Origin: Gracilimonas sp965227785
Lineage (GTDB): Bacteria > Bacteroidota > Rhodothermia > Balneolales > Balneolaceae
Direction of reading: 5' to 3'
Assembly: GCF_965227785.1 (NCBI RefSeq)
Contig: NZ_OZ245785.1
Location: forward strand, 2,914,001-2,978,000
DNA: 64,000 bases
A program made the translations under genes and the position numbers. The notes beneath the pieces are model-generated. The model worked only from the letters and a program-made list of their open reading frames with translations. It made no database searches and was not told the origin of the DNA. Shown here in pieces: positions 9,333 to 16,995 of this stretch. Position 1 is the first letter of the stretch. Every line of letters begins with the position of its first letter.

Positions 9333-10375
9333 GGTTTTACTTCGGTGAGTGAGTGATAAAATGAATGTAATTGAGTATTCAACTGATCAAATTCAATCAG
9401 AAAGGCATCGTGGCCATAGGGGGATTTCAGCTCGGCAAGACGGCTGTTGGGGATCAATTCTGCCAGCTCCTGCTGCTCGTTAAGTGGATACAATAAGTCG
9501 CTTTCAAAACCGACAACCAGTACCGGTTTATGCAGGTTTTCCAGAACCTCTTCAAAGCTTCCCCGTCCTCTGGATACATCGTGAGAATCCATCGCTTTTG
9601 TCAGGATGATGTACGAGTTTGCATCAAACCGCCCGCCCAGCTTTTTTCCCTGGTAGTTGAGGTACGACTCGACCTGGTACAGATCTTTTTTCGGATGGAC
9701 TTCCCTGCCAAATTTTTGAGTATAATTATCGGGTGTGCGATAGGTGATCATCGCCATGGCTCGGGCAGCAGAGAGCCCTTTAGTGGGAGGGCTGTTGGAA
9801 TCATAAAATCCTTCGTTCCAGTTTTCATCAGCATAAATGGCAAGACGTTGCGCCTCGCTAATCCCGATAGCCCAGGGGGAGTGTGCTTTTCCCATTGCAA
9901 ATAAAGCAGCAGCTTTTACCCGATCGTCGATGATAGCGAATTCCAGCGCCGTCATACCTCCCAAAGAACCGCCAATTACAAGCTCAATGCTCTGAATGCC
10001 CAATTCATCCAGCAAAAGTTGTTGGAAGCTTACGAAATCTCTGATGGTGAGGGCAGGAAAATCCGCTTGCCATGGTTTATTGGTTTTTGGGTTGATAGAG
10101 GTCGGGCCGGTCGATCCATAGCAACTGCCCGGGATATTAATGCACAGAATAAATTGATTCTCCGGGTCAAGAATGCCACCTTCATTAAATAATCCGCTGA
10201 ACCATTCATCAGCCGCAGCATGACCGGTCAGGGCATGACAAATCAGGATTACATTGTCTCTGTTTTCATTAAGCGTGCCCCAGCTTTTCCAGGCAATATC
10301 TACTTTGGGAAAGGTATGACCAGACTCTGTTGTCCAGCTTTTGTTAAGAGTAGTGATTTTGATGTTCTTGTTCAT
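9329..10375 (-). CDS. metX: Homoserine O-acetyltransferase (MetX)
   Basis: MetX is an alpha/beta-hydrolase-fold enzyme that acetylates homoserine for direct sulfhydrylation. The oxyanion segment ICHALTGH is followed by the nucleophile elbow GGSLGGMTALEF. The catalytic acid lies in ESDLLYP and the histidine in GHDAFLIE near the C-terminus. I placed the start at ATG 10375, giving MNKNIKITTLNKSW; an upstream in-frame GTG at 10453 would add 26 residues without family support. The gene lies 106 bases after metY and overlaps hom by four bases. Some family members use succinyl-CoA, and the sequence alone does not settle that. Confidence 0.92.
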   Translation of the reverse strand: MNKNIKITTLNKSWTTESGHTFPKVDIAWKSWGTLNENRDNVILICHALTGHAAADEWFSGLFNEGGILDPENQFILCINIPGSCYGSTGPTSINPKTNKPWQADFPALTIRDFVSFQQLLLDELGIQSIELVIGGSLGGMTALEFAIIDDRVKAAALFAMGKAHSPWAIGISEAQRLAIYADENWNEGFYDSNSPPTKGLSAARAMAMITYRTPDNYTQKFGREVHPKKDLYQVESYLNYQGKKLGGRFDANSYIILTKAMDSHDVSRGRGSFEEVLENLHKPVLVVGFESDLLYPLNEQQELAELIPNSRLAELKSPYGHDAFLIEFDQLNTQLHSFYHSLTEVKP

Positions 10376-10481
10376 ATTCCAACAGTCTTTCGAATCTCGA
10401 AAATGGCTTCTAATTTGTTTTGGGTTTTTAAAAAGCAGGCCCGGGTTTTCCACCGAACCTGCAAAGGAGTACTAAGCATGG

Positions 10482-11810
10482 TTACACTGCTACTCTTATT
10501 TTAGCAAAGGCTTTTTCGAAGTCTTCGATGATATCATCGATGTGTTCGATTCCCACCGATACCCGTATCAAATCACCTTTCACGCCACTGGATTGCTGCT
10601 CGGTTTCCGTAAGCTGCTGGTGTGTGGTTGAGGCGGGATGAATGACCAGAGTTTTTGCATCTCCCACATTGGCAAGGTGGCTGGAAAGTTGCACGTTTTC
10701 GATGAAGTCGCGGGCTGCGTCATAACCACCTTTCACACCAAAGGTAAACACTGAACCAAAGTGTCCTTCTTTTAGGTATTTTTGGGCTCGCTCGTGGTAA
10801 TCATGTTCAGGCAGGCCGGTAAAGCTAATCCATTCTACGGCATCATGATCTTTCAGCCAGTGGGCTAATTTGAGAGCATTTTCGTTATGTCGTTCTACAC
10901 GAAGAGATAAGGTTTCCAGTCCCTGAAGCAACAGAAAGCTGTTGAACGGAGATTGCGCCGGACCGAAGTCACGAAGACCCTCAACCCGGGCCCGAATGGC
11001 AAAAGCGATGTTGCCGAATGGTCCGTCTTCCCCGAATACTTCCCAGAAATTCAATCCGTGATAAGAAGGGGAGGGTTCGCTGAATCCGGGAAACTTCCCA
11101 TTACCCCAGTTGAAGTTACCACCATCTACTATCACCCCGCCAATGGAAGTTCCATGTCCGCCAATCCATTTGGTAGCGGAAGCCGTCACAACATTAGCTC
11201 CGTGTTTGAGAGGCTGAACAAGTGCACCGCCTGCTCCAAAGGTGTTATCCACCACAAGAGGGATGTTATTCTCTTTAGCCAGGGCTGAAAGTCCTTCGAA
11301 ATCTGCCACATTCCCTCGTGGGTTTCCAATCGACTCCACATAGATGGCCTTGGTGTTTTCATCGATGTGCTTGGCGTATGCTTCGATGGAGTCTTCTTCC
11401 GCAAAGCGAACATCAATACCCAAACGTGGAAGGGCTACTTTGAACTGATTATAGGTTCCGCCATACAGGTATTGGGTTGAGACGATATTGTCGCCGGCCT
11501 GGGCCAGGTTAGAAATGGCCAGGAATTGAGCCGCCTGACCCGATGCTGTTGCCAATGCTGCCACTCCGCCTTCAAGTGCAGCTAATCGGTTCTCAAAAAC
11601 ATCATTGGTCGGGTTCATGATTCGGGTGTAGATGTTGCCGAATTCACGAAGGGCAAACAGATTGGCCGCATGTTCGGTATTGTCGAAATTGTATGAGGTG
11701 GTTTGATAAATCGGAACCGCTCTCGATCCGGTTGCCGGATCAGGTTCTTGGCCTGCATGAAGCTGCAGGGTTTCGAATTTATAGTCACGTTTTTCTTTGT
11801 TGTTGCTCAT
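10482..11810 (-). CDS. metY: O-acetylhomoserine sulfhydrylase (MetY)
   Basis: A PLP enzyme of the Cys/Met metabolism family that makes homocysteine from O-acetylhomoserine and sulfide. The PLP lysine is Lys214 in SATKWIGGHG, preceded by VVDNTFGAGGA at 187-197. The 442-residue length and long insertion near residue 230 match MetY rather than cystathionine gamma-synthase. It is the first structural gene after a leader with a SAM-I riboswitch and a Met/Cys peptide. Sulfide and homoserine thus meet in one operon, metY-metX-hom. Confidence 0.95.
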   Translation of the reverse strand: MSNNKEKRDYKFETLQLHAGQEPDPATGSRAVPIYQTTSYNFDNTEHAANLFALREFGNIYTRIMNPTNDVFENRLAALEGGVAALATASGQAAQFLAISNLAQAGDNIVSTQYLYGGTYNQFKVALPRLGIDVRFAEEDSIEAYAKHIDENTKAIYVESIGNPRGNVADFEGLSALAKENNIPLVVDNTFGAGGALVQPLKHGANVVTASATKWIGGHGTSIGGVIVDGGNFNWGNGKFPGFSEPSPSYHGLNFWEVFGEDGPFGNIAFAIRARVEGLRDFGPAQSPFNSFLLLQGLETLSLRVERHNENALKLAHWLKDHDAVEWISFTGLPEHDYHERAQKYLKEGHFGSVFTFGVKGGYDAARDFIENVQLSSHLANVGDAKTLVIHPASTTHQQLTETEQQSSGVKGDLIRVSVGIEHIDDIIEDFEKAFAKIRVAV

Positions 11811-11898
11811 GATATATTGGTTTTTAAGTGAGTGTATTATTAATTGATGTATTTAGCTTTTAAGATTTTGCATTTCCCTGAGGAGACTTCTTAAAACG

Positions 11899-11939
11899 AA
11901 AAAAGCCTCCTTCAGAGATGAATCCGAAAGAGGCTTTTT
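11899..11939 (-). terminator. Intrinsic terminator, expression platform of the SAM-I riboswitch
   Basis: On the minus strand AAAAGCCTC pairs with GAGGCTTTT across a 20-base loop region, and the run of T continues after the stem. It lies 24 bases after the riboswitch aptamer and about 90 bases before the metY start codon. This is where SAM-bound RNA would stop transcription. Confidence 0.85.
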
Positions 11940-11962
11940 ATCAAAACCAATATCTGTTCGAA

Positions 11963-12093
11963 CTCATCTTTTCCATCACATAAACTTTATGTGACAGACA
12001 GGATGTAGCACCTTTTCCCAACACATATTTTGATATGTGCGAGACGGTTGCCAAGGCTTCAAAGGACCTGATCCCTCCACCTTTCTTAATGAG
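11963..12093 (-). promoter_or_regulatory. SAM-I (S-box) riboswitch aptamer upstream of metY-metX-hom
   Basis: The minus strand carries nearly every conserved S-box block in order: a P1 strand CTCAT, AGAAAGGTGGAGGGA, GGTCCTTTGAAGCC, TTGGCAACC, then GGTGCTACATCCTG, a variable hairpin (TCACATAAAGTTTATGTGA), and GGAAAAGATGAG, whose ATGAG closes P1. With SAM bound, P1 forms and the terminator at 11939-11899 should fold, switching metY-metX-hom off. The call rests on close agreement with the known consensus. A second, upstream attenuator is described separately. Confidence 0.95.
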
Positions 12094-12134
12094 AATGCAA
12101 CTGTTGTAAAAGAACGATTAAAATATAATCCAAC

Positions 12135-12169
12135 AAAAAAGCCCTCTTGAGTTGCATTCAAAAGGGCTT
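12135..12169 (-). terminator. Upstream intrinsic terminator (attenuator) in the metY leader
   Basis: The RNA arm AAGCCCUUUUGA (12169-12158) pairs over 12 positions, one of them a G-U pair, with UCAAGAGGGCUU (12150-12139), around the loop AUGCAAC. A run of six U follows (12140-12135). It sits between the Met/Cys leader peptide and the SAM-I aptamer. The arm GCCCUU can instead pair with AAGGGC at 12201-12196, which overlaps the peptide's stop codon, giving a mutually exclusive antiterminator. Confidence 0.8.
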
Positions 12170-12199
12170 GTATAAATTTATTTACCTATATCTCTGCCC

Positions 12200-12238
12200 T
12201 TATGTCTGCGCCATGCACATACACATGCAACACATCAT
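12200..12238 (-). CDS. Met/Cys-rich leader peptide MMCCMCMCMAQT of the metY-metX-hom operon
   Basis: A 12-codon reading frame on the minus strand encodes MMCCMCMCMAQT and ends with TAA. Its first nine codons are all Met or Cys. It is followed by a terminator hairpin 31 bases downstream. An AAGGGC overlapping the stop codon can pair with the terminator's 5' arm. This is the layout of a ribosome-stalling attenuator: stalling on Met/Cys codons would leave AAGGGC free to form the antiterminator, while a ribosome finishing at the stop codon would cover it and let the terminator fold. No strong Shine-Dalgarno is visible. A promoter probably lies a short way upstream, perhaps with TATTAT at 12257-12252. 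Function is inferred from sequence only. Confidence 0.75.
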   Translation of the reverse strand: MMCCMCMCMAQT

Positions 12239-12523
12239 TGCACAAGAGCTGATAATATTTTGTCGGAAAAATTTCATTGCTCTAATGTTAAGAGTAGAAT
12301 TTGGAAGGTGCAAATGAATTTTTCAAAACAAGGATGAAACGGATTGCCAGATTTCTATAAGTGGTAAGCTAATGTATGCAATAAGTTTATGAGGTTGCGT
12401 GATGATGAGGCCGGAAAACTAAAATCAATACCTAAGCCTGAAAAGCCTGTTGTATATGCGTCGTTTGTAGTCAAAACTCTTCGACTGATGAAAGTTTTTT
12501 TGATGGTGAATTAAGCTTTTTAA

Positions 12524-12543
12524 ATGGTAAGAATTTTAACCAT
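12524..12543. promoter_or_regulatory. Imperfect palindrome in the metY/arsM intergenic region, possible operator
   Basis: ATGGT and ACCAT are separated by ten bases with some further symmetry, about 60 bases upstream of arsM. It could be a regulator site, but no arsR gene lies nearby to support that. The rest of 12239-12603 shows no gene. It must hold the divergent promoters for arsM and for the metY leader. Confidence 0.25.
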
Positions 12544-12603
12544 CATTACATCCAATTAAACAAACATATCGTAGATAGATAAAACGGAAATACAGAGTTG
12601 AGT

Positions 12604-13641
12604 ATGACAAACACAGTACAAGAATATTATGGCAAAATACTTAAGAGCACGAACGACCTGAAGACAACTGCGTGCTGTACAGCGGAGGCCATACCCGATC
12701 ATCACAAAAAAATACTCGCGGAGATTGAAGATGAAGTATTAGCAAAGTTCTACGGATGCGGTTCACCTATTCCTTCAGAACTCGAAGGAAAAACCGTCTT
12801 GGATTTAGGATGTGGGAGTGGGCGCGATGTTTACCTGGCTTCAAAGCTGGTTGGTGCCGAAGGACACGTGATAGGTGTTGATATGACCGATGAGCAACTG
12901 GAAGTGGCAAACAGAAATCTGGAGAAACAAATGCAAAGGTTTGGCTTTGAACAGCCGAATGTAGATTTCCGGCAAGGTTACATTGAAGATTTAGATGCGC
13001 TTGGTATTGAAGATAACTCAGTGGATGTGGTTATATCCAACTGTGTGATTAATCTTTCTCCTGATAAAAAAAGCGTGTACGAAGAAATATTTCGGGTGCT
13101 TAAGCCTGGCGGAGAACTGTATTTTTCAGATGTTTTTTCTGACCGGAGAGTGCCTCAGGATTTAGTGGACGATCCCGTTTTATTTGGAGAGTGCCTGTCT
13201 GGAGCTTTGTATATAGAGGATTTCAGGCGGATACTCAGAGAGATTGGCTGTATGGATTACCGGGTAGTTACAGGCCATAAAATAGATATTGAAAATGCAG
13301 AGATTGAAGAAAAAGTAGGAATGATAAATTTTGAGTCGCTAACCATCAGGGCTTTTAAGCTGAATTCCCTGGAAGACATTTGTGAAGATTATGGGCAGGT
13401 AGCCACCTATCAGGGTACAATCCCGGAATCCCCACACAAATTTGTACTGGACGACCATCACATCTTTGAAACCGGAAAGCCCATGCTGGTTTGTGGAAAT
13501 ACGGCTGCAATGATAGAAGAAACCAGATACGGTAACCACTTTAAAATAGTGGGTAACCGAAGCACGCATTTCGGAGCCTTTGATTGCGAGCCTGCGGGGC
13601 AGTCAACCTCATCAGAAGCAGCTATAGGTGGCTGTTGTTAA
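12604..13641 (+). CDS. arsM: Arsenite methyltransferase (ArsM)
   Basis: ArsM transfers methyl groups from SAM to trivalent arsenic. The SAM-binding motif I is VLDLGCGSGRD near residue 66. The N-terminus has the family's DLKTTACC. Four cysteines fit the catalytic set: C24, C52, C147 (NCVINLSPDK) and C197 (ECLSGALY). Their spacing, 28 between the first pair and 50 between the last pair, equals that of the studied algal ArsM. The protein also ends in a Cys-Cys pair (GGCC). I used ATG 12604 rather than the TTG two codons upstream. pstS begins 17 bases after its stop, so the two are likely co-transcribed. No arsR, arsC or arsB is nearby. Confidence 0.93.
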   Translation: MTNTVQEYYGKILKSTNDLKTTACCTAEAIPDHHKKILAEIEDEVLAKFYGCGSPIPSELEGKTVLDLGCGSGRDVYLASKLVGAEGHVIGVDMTDEQLEVANRNLEKQMQRFGFEQPNVDFRQGYIEDLDALGIEDNSVDVVISNCVINLSPDKKSVYEEIFRVLKPGGELYFSDVFSDRRVPQDLVDDPVLFGECLSGALYIEDFRRILREIGCMDYRVVTGHKIDIENAEIEEKVGMINFESLTIRAFKLNSLEDICEDYGQVATYQGTIPESPHKFVLDDHHIFETGKPMLVCGNTAAMIEETRYGNHFKIVGNRSTHFGAFDCEPAGQSTSSEAAIGGCC

Positions 13642-13658
13642 GTTAATATTTCAAAGCC

Positions 13659-14495
13659 ATGAGGATTTTTAAAACCAGTATTCTGGCCGGGGTTTTTATA
13701 GCCTTAAGCCTGTCTTGTACAAAAACGGATTCCGTTCAGGTTGGGGGGTCAACAACCGTACTGCCGATTGTTTCTGTTGCAGCCGAAGAATTCCAGGCCC
13801 TTCACCCCGAGATAACAATCTTAGTGAATTCCGGTGGGTCCGGGGTTGGAATTAATCAGGTTGGTCTTGGCCAGCTGGATATTGGAATGACTTCACGGGC
13901 CATCACTGAAAAAGAAAAGGAAAGATATCCGGATGTAAATTTCCTGACTCACACCATCGGAAAAGATGCCGTACTTGCTGTGGTTTCATCAGAAATATAC
14001 CATGCCGGCATAACAGCTCTTTCAACCAAAGAAATACAAAAGATTTATGCAGGAAAAATTTCTAATTGGAAAGAATTAGGAGGTCCTGATCGTGAAATTT
14101 TGGTGATTGATAAAGAACGTTCCAGAGGAACTCGTCATGTTTTTATGAAAATAATTGCCGGCGATGATGAAGCACTGGCACCCGGAGCCGACCTGGTGAT
14201 GGGGGCTAACAATGAACTGCAACTGGCTATATCACAAAGTGATGCTGCAATTGGGATGCTTTCTTTTGCCTGGCAAAATGAACAGGTAAAAGGGCTGGGT
14301 ATAGAACAGGCTAATAGTGCCGTTATCGTCCCTTCACTGGATAATATCAGGAATGGTTCTTACCCGATTGTGCGGGACATCGAGCTTGTCACAAATGGAG
14401 AACCTACAGGAAATTCGAAGACATTTATAGAATATATTTTAAGTGAAGAAGGCCAGGAAATAATCGAAAAGGCCGGATATGTTCGTATTAAATAA
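13659..14495 (+). CDS. pstS: Phosphate-binding lipoprotein PstS
   Basis: This is the substrate-binding protein of a phosphate ABC importer. A lipoprotein signal ends at Cys20 (ALSLSC). Phosphate-binding segments are visible: GGSTTVLPI near residue 28, NSGGSGVGINQV near 58 and RSRGTRHVF near 150. The C-terminal part (GEPTGNSKTFIEYILSEEGQ) is typical of PstS. The gene overlaps pstC by 17 bases. Its position directly behind arsM raises the possibility that the transporter serves in arsenate/phosphate discrimination, but the sequence itself reads as an ordinary PstS. Confidence 0.92.
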   Translation: MRIFKTSILAGVFIALSLSCTKTDSVQVGGSTTVLPIVSVAAEEFQALHPEITILVNSGGSGVGINQVGLGQLDIGMTSRAITEKEKERYPDVNFLTHTIGKDAVLAVVSSEIYHAGITALSTKEIQKIYAGKISNWKELGGPDREILVIDKERSRGTRHVFMKIIAGDDEALAPGADLVMGANNELQLAISQSDAAIGMLSFAWQNEQVKGLGIEQANSAVIVPSLDNIRNGSYPIVRDIELVTNGEPTGNSKTFIEYILSEEGQEIIEKAGYVRIK

Positions 14496-15351
14496 CCGTA
14501 CCGGCAAGAGTATTTTGCTTACAAGTACCCTCCTGAGCGGGGGTATAATAGTGGTTGTTTTCTCGGTTTTATTGATGCAAAGTTTAGGAGCTATTCAGGG
14601 TGCCGGGCTGGGGTTGATTTCAACAGAATGGAACCCTGCTCTTGGTCAGTTTGGGATCTTGAGCATGCTCTATGGAACAGTTATGGTCACAGGTATCGCA
14701 CTCCTGCTGGCTGTTCCCGTTGGTATTTCATGTGCAATTCTAATTTCAGAAGTTCTTCCTTCGCGGTTTCGAATTATAGTCAAGTCAACACTCGAGGTTT
14801 TAGCCGGTATTCCTTCGATTATATACGGATTAATAGGGGTTGCCTTATTTAGTGTTTGGATTGGGAATATCTTTGAGCTTTCAACAGGGCGAACCATACT
14901 TACCGCCGGTATTATTCTGGCGATTATGATTCTGCCAATTATCATCACACTTACTGAAGAGGCCTTACAAAATGTTCCATCACATTACCGGGAATCCGCA
15001 TTGGCTCTGGGTTTGTACAAATATGAGGTCATCACAGGAACACTTCTAAGCCTTGCAAAACGAGATATTGTAATTGCAGTTTTGCTGGGTTTGGGAAGGG
15101 CACTTGGTGAAACTATGGCTGTAATGCTTGTGATAGGCAGTATAGACCGGATTCCAGACCCTATACTAAATGTGTTTGTGCCGGGGCAAACCATTACCTC
15201 AAAATTAGGCCGGGAAATAACGGAATCCGCTTTTGGGTCCCTGCATTTCAGCTCGATGATATTTATGGGATTCTTGCTAATGATCGTTGTATTTGCAATT
15301 ACCATACTTTCGCAGCGGTATATTAAGTCAGGGGACAGATTGCATGAATAG
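14479..15351 (+). CDS. pstC: Phosphate ABC transporter permease PstC
   Basis: An inner-membrane permease of 290 residues with about six hydrophobic segments. Typical PstC/PstA features are PSIIYGLIGVALF and HYRESALALGLYKYEVI, the latter being the EAA loop contacting PstB. The N-terminus is shorter than in E. coli PstC. The start overlaps pstS in another frame; the pstA start overlaps its end by eight bases. Together with pstA it forms the membrane channel. Confidence 0.93.
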   Translation: MFVLNNRTGKSILLTSTLLSGGIIVVVFSVLLMQSLGAIQGAGLGLISTEWNPALGQFGILSMLYGTVMVTGIALLLAVPVGISCAILISEVLPSRFRIIVKSTLEVLAGIPSIIYGLIGVALFSVWIGNIFELSTGRTILTAGIILAIMILPIIITLTEEALQNVPSHYRESALALGLYKYEVITGTLLSLAKRDIVIAVLLGLGRALGETMAVMLVIGSIDRIPDPILNVFVPGQTITSKLGREITESAFGSLHFSSMIFMGFLLMIVVFAITILSQRYIKSGDRLHE

Positions 15352-16192
15352 GGCAATACGGAATAGTATTTTTGAGGGCTTGTGCTGGACTTCTTTGATA
15401 GTAACCGGAGCTTTATTAATGGTTCTGATAGGGTCTATTTTTTGGAATGGATTTCAGGCCGTTAGTTTTGACTTCGTTATATCTGCATCCAGAAACTTCG
15501 GTGCTGAAGGAGGGGTGCTGTATCAAATTATAGGTAGTCTGCTGCTCATTTCTGTTGCAGCCGGATTATCATTCCCTATCGCATTGGGAACGGCACTATA
15601 CAAAAGCGAATATTTGAAAAATCAGTATTTGCAAAGAGTGAGCGATATTCTGATTTACGGTTTAAATGGGATTCCTTCTGTTGTGTTCGGGATTTTTGGC
15701 CTGGTACTTTTTGTAAACATCCTTAGCACCGGGATTTCGTGGTTTGTAGGTTCAATTATATTAGGGATTATGATTCTACCTACCCTTGTGTTGACAACCT
15801 ATCAGTCTATAAACAGTATCCCTCATCATTACAGGGAAAGTGCATTGGCTTTGGGTATGAGTAAGTGGCAGGTAAGCACGAAAATTTTACTACCTATGAG
15901 CATCCAGGGAGCATTTACAGGATTGTTGATCGGATTAGCCCGAGCCATCGGAGAGACGGCACCTATCATGTTCATTGCCACAGCTTTTTCGGGGGCAAAA
16001 ATCCCGGGTTCACCTTTTGAGCCGGTAGCTTCACTCCCTACTCACATACTGTCCTTAGCTCAACAAGCTTCGGATCCCCGCTCACTGGAAAATGCCTGGG
16101 GTGCAAGCCTGATTTTGATAACCTTGGTAGGATTATTTAGTCTTACTGCAGTCATTTTCAGAAATAAATACAAAAACTCGGTAGCAAGATGA
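15344..16192 (+). CDS. pstA: Phosphate ABC transporter permease PstA
   Basis: The second permease of the Pst importer, 282 residues from ATG 15344 (MNRAIRNSIFEG). The upstream in-frame extension to 15287 lies wholly inside pstC and is rejected. It has about six membrane segments. Conserved parts are GLNGIPSVVFGIFGLVLF and HYRESALALGMSKWQV, and a C-terminal region GLARAIGETAPIMF. It overlaps pstC by eight bases and pstB by four (ATGA), so the four pst genes should be translated together. Confidence 0.94.
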   Translation: MNRAIRNSIFEGLCWTSLIVTGALLMVLIGSIFWNGFQAVSFDFVISASRNFGAEGGVLYQIIGSLLLISVAAGLSFPIALGTALYKSEYLKNQYLQRVSDILIYGLNGIPSVVFGIFGLVLFVNILSTGISWFVGSIILGIMILPTLVLTTYQSINSIPHHYRESALALGMSKWQVSTKILLPMSIQGAFTGLLIGLARAIGETAPIMFIATAFSGAKIPGSPFEPVASLPTHILSLAQQASDPRSLENAWGASLILITLVGLFSLTAVIFRNKYKNSVAR

Positions 16193-16995
16193 AAAACAAA
16201 GCTGAGGCACTAAAAATCATTTCAACCCGAGAGGAGGCAGAAGTGAACTGTTTTTCTGTGGAGAATTTTTCTGCCTGGATAGGCGACTCACTAATACTGA
16301 AGGATATCAAACTCACCGTTCAGTCAAATACAGTACATTGCCTGATAGGACCGTCAGGTGCCGGGAAGTCAACTTTGATTCGCTGTTTTAACAGAATATG
16401 TGACGAAACAGAAGGCTTTTCGACACAAGGAACCATCGCTATGGAAGGCAAAGATGTTTTCAGCCTGGATGCAAACGAATTAAGAAGGTCAGTGGGGATG
16501 GTTTTTCAAAAGCCGGCTGTATTTCCAAAGTCAATCAAAGAAAATGTGTTGTTAGGAGTTTCCTACCATCGCAAATTATCCAGATTAGAACAACTAAATC
16601 TGTTGGAGGAGAAACTCAGGGCCGTCTCTTTATGGGATGAAGTTTCTCACAGGCTGGATGAAAGTGCTACAAAACTATCAACTGGCCAGCAACAACGACT
16701 TTGCCTGGCAAGAACACTGGCAGTTGATCCAAAAGTGATTTTGTTAGATGAACCAACTTCGTCGCTCGATCCGGTCTCATCCAAAGCTATTGAAGAGCTT
16801 ATGCTGAAAATGAAAGAGGACTATACCATTATCTTTGTGACCCATAATATCCAACAAGCATATCGAATTGCGGATAATGTGACCTTTATGTGCGAAGGTA
16901 AAGTAATTGAAACAGGGAATAAGGCTGATCTTTTTGCCGAGCCTAAGAGCAATCAAACGAGACATTATCTTGGAGAAGAGTACTGCGACTGCTGA
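16189..16995 (+). CDS. pstB: Phosphate ABC transporter ATPase PstB
   Basis: The cytoplasmic ATPase of the importer. Walker A is GPSGAGKST near residue 54, the ABC signature LSTGQQQRLCLARTL lies near 163, and Walker B is VILLDEPTSSLDP. The 268 residues fit the family. No phoU follows, although phoU often ends pst operons. Instead the stop codon lies directly against the stop of the convergent era gene, with no terminator between. Confidence 0.93.
   Translation: MKNKAEALKIISTREEAEVNCFSVENFSAWIGDSLILKDIKLTVQSNTVHCLIGPSGAGKSTLIRCFNRICDETEGFSTQGTIAMEGKDVFSLDANELRRSVGMVFQKPAVFPKSIKENVLLGVSYHRKLSRLEQLNLLEEKLRAVSLWDEVSHRLDESATKLSTGQQQRLCLARTLAVDPKVILLDEPTSSLDPVSSKAIEELMLKMKEDYTIIFVTHNIQQAYRIADNVTFMCEGKVIETGNKADLFAEPKSNQTRHYLGEEYCDC

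Noticed and set aside
11976..12161. Minus-strand 61-codon frame spanning the attenuator and the SAM-I aptamer
   Set aside because: It covers the conserved riboswitch core and a terminator, and looks like no protein. The RNA structures explain the sequence better.
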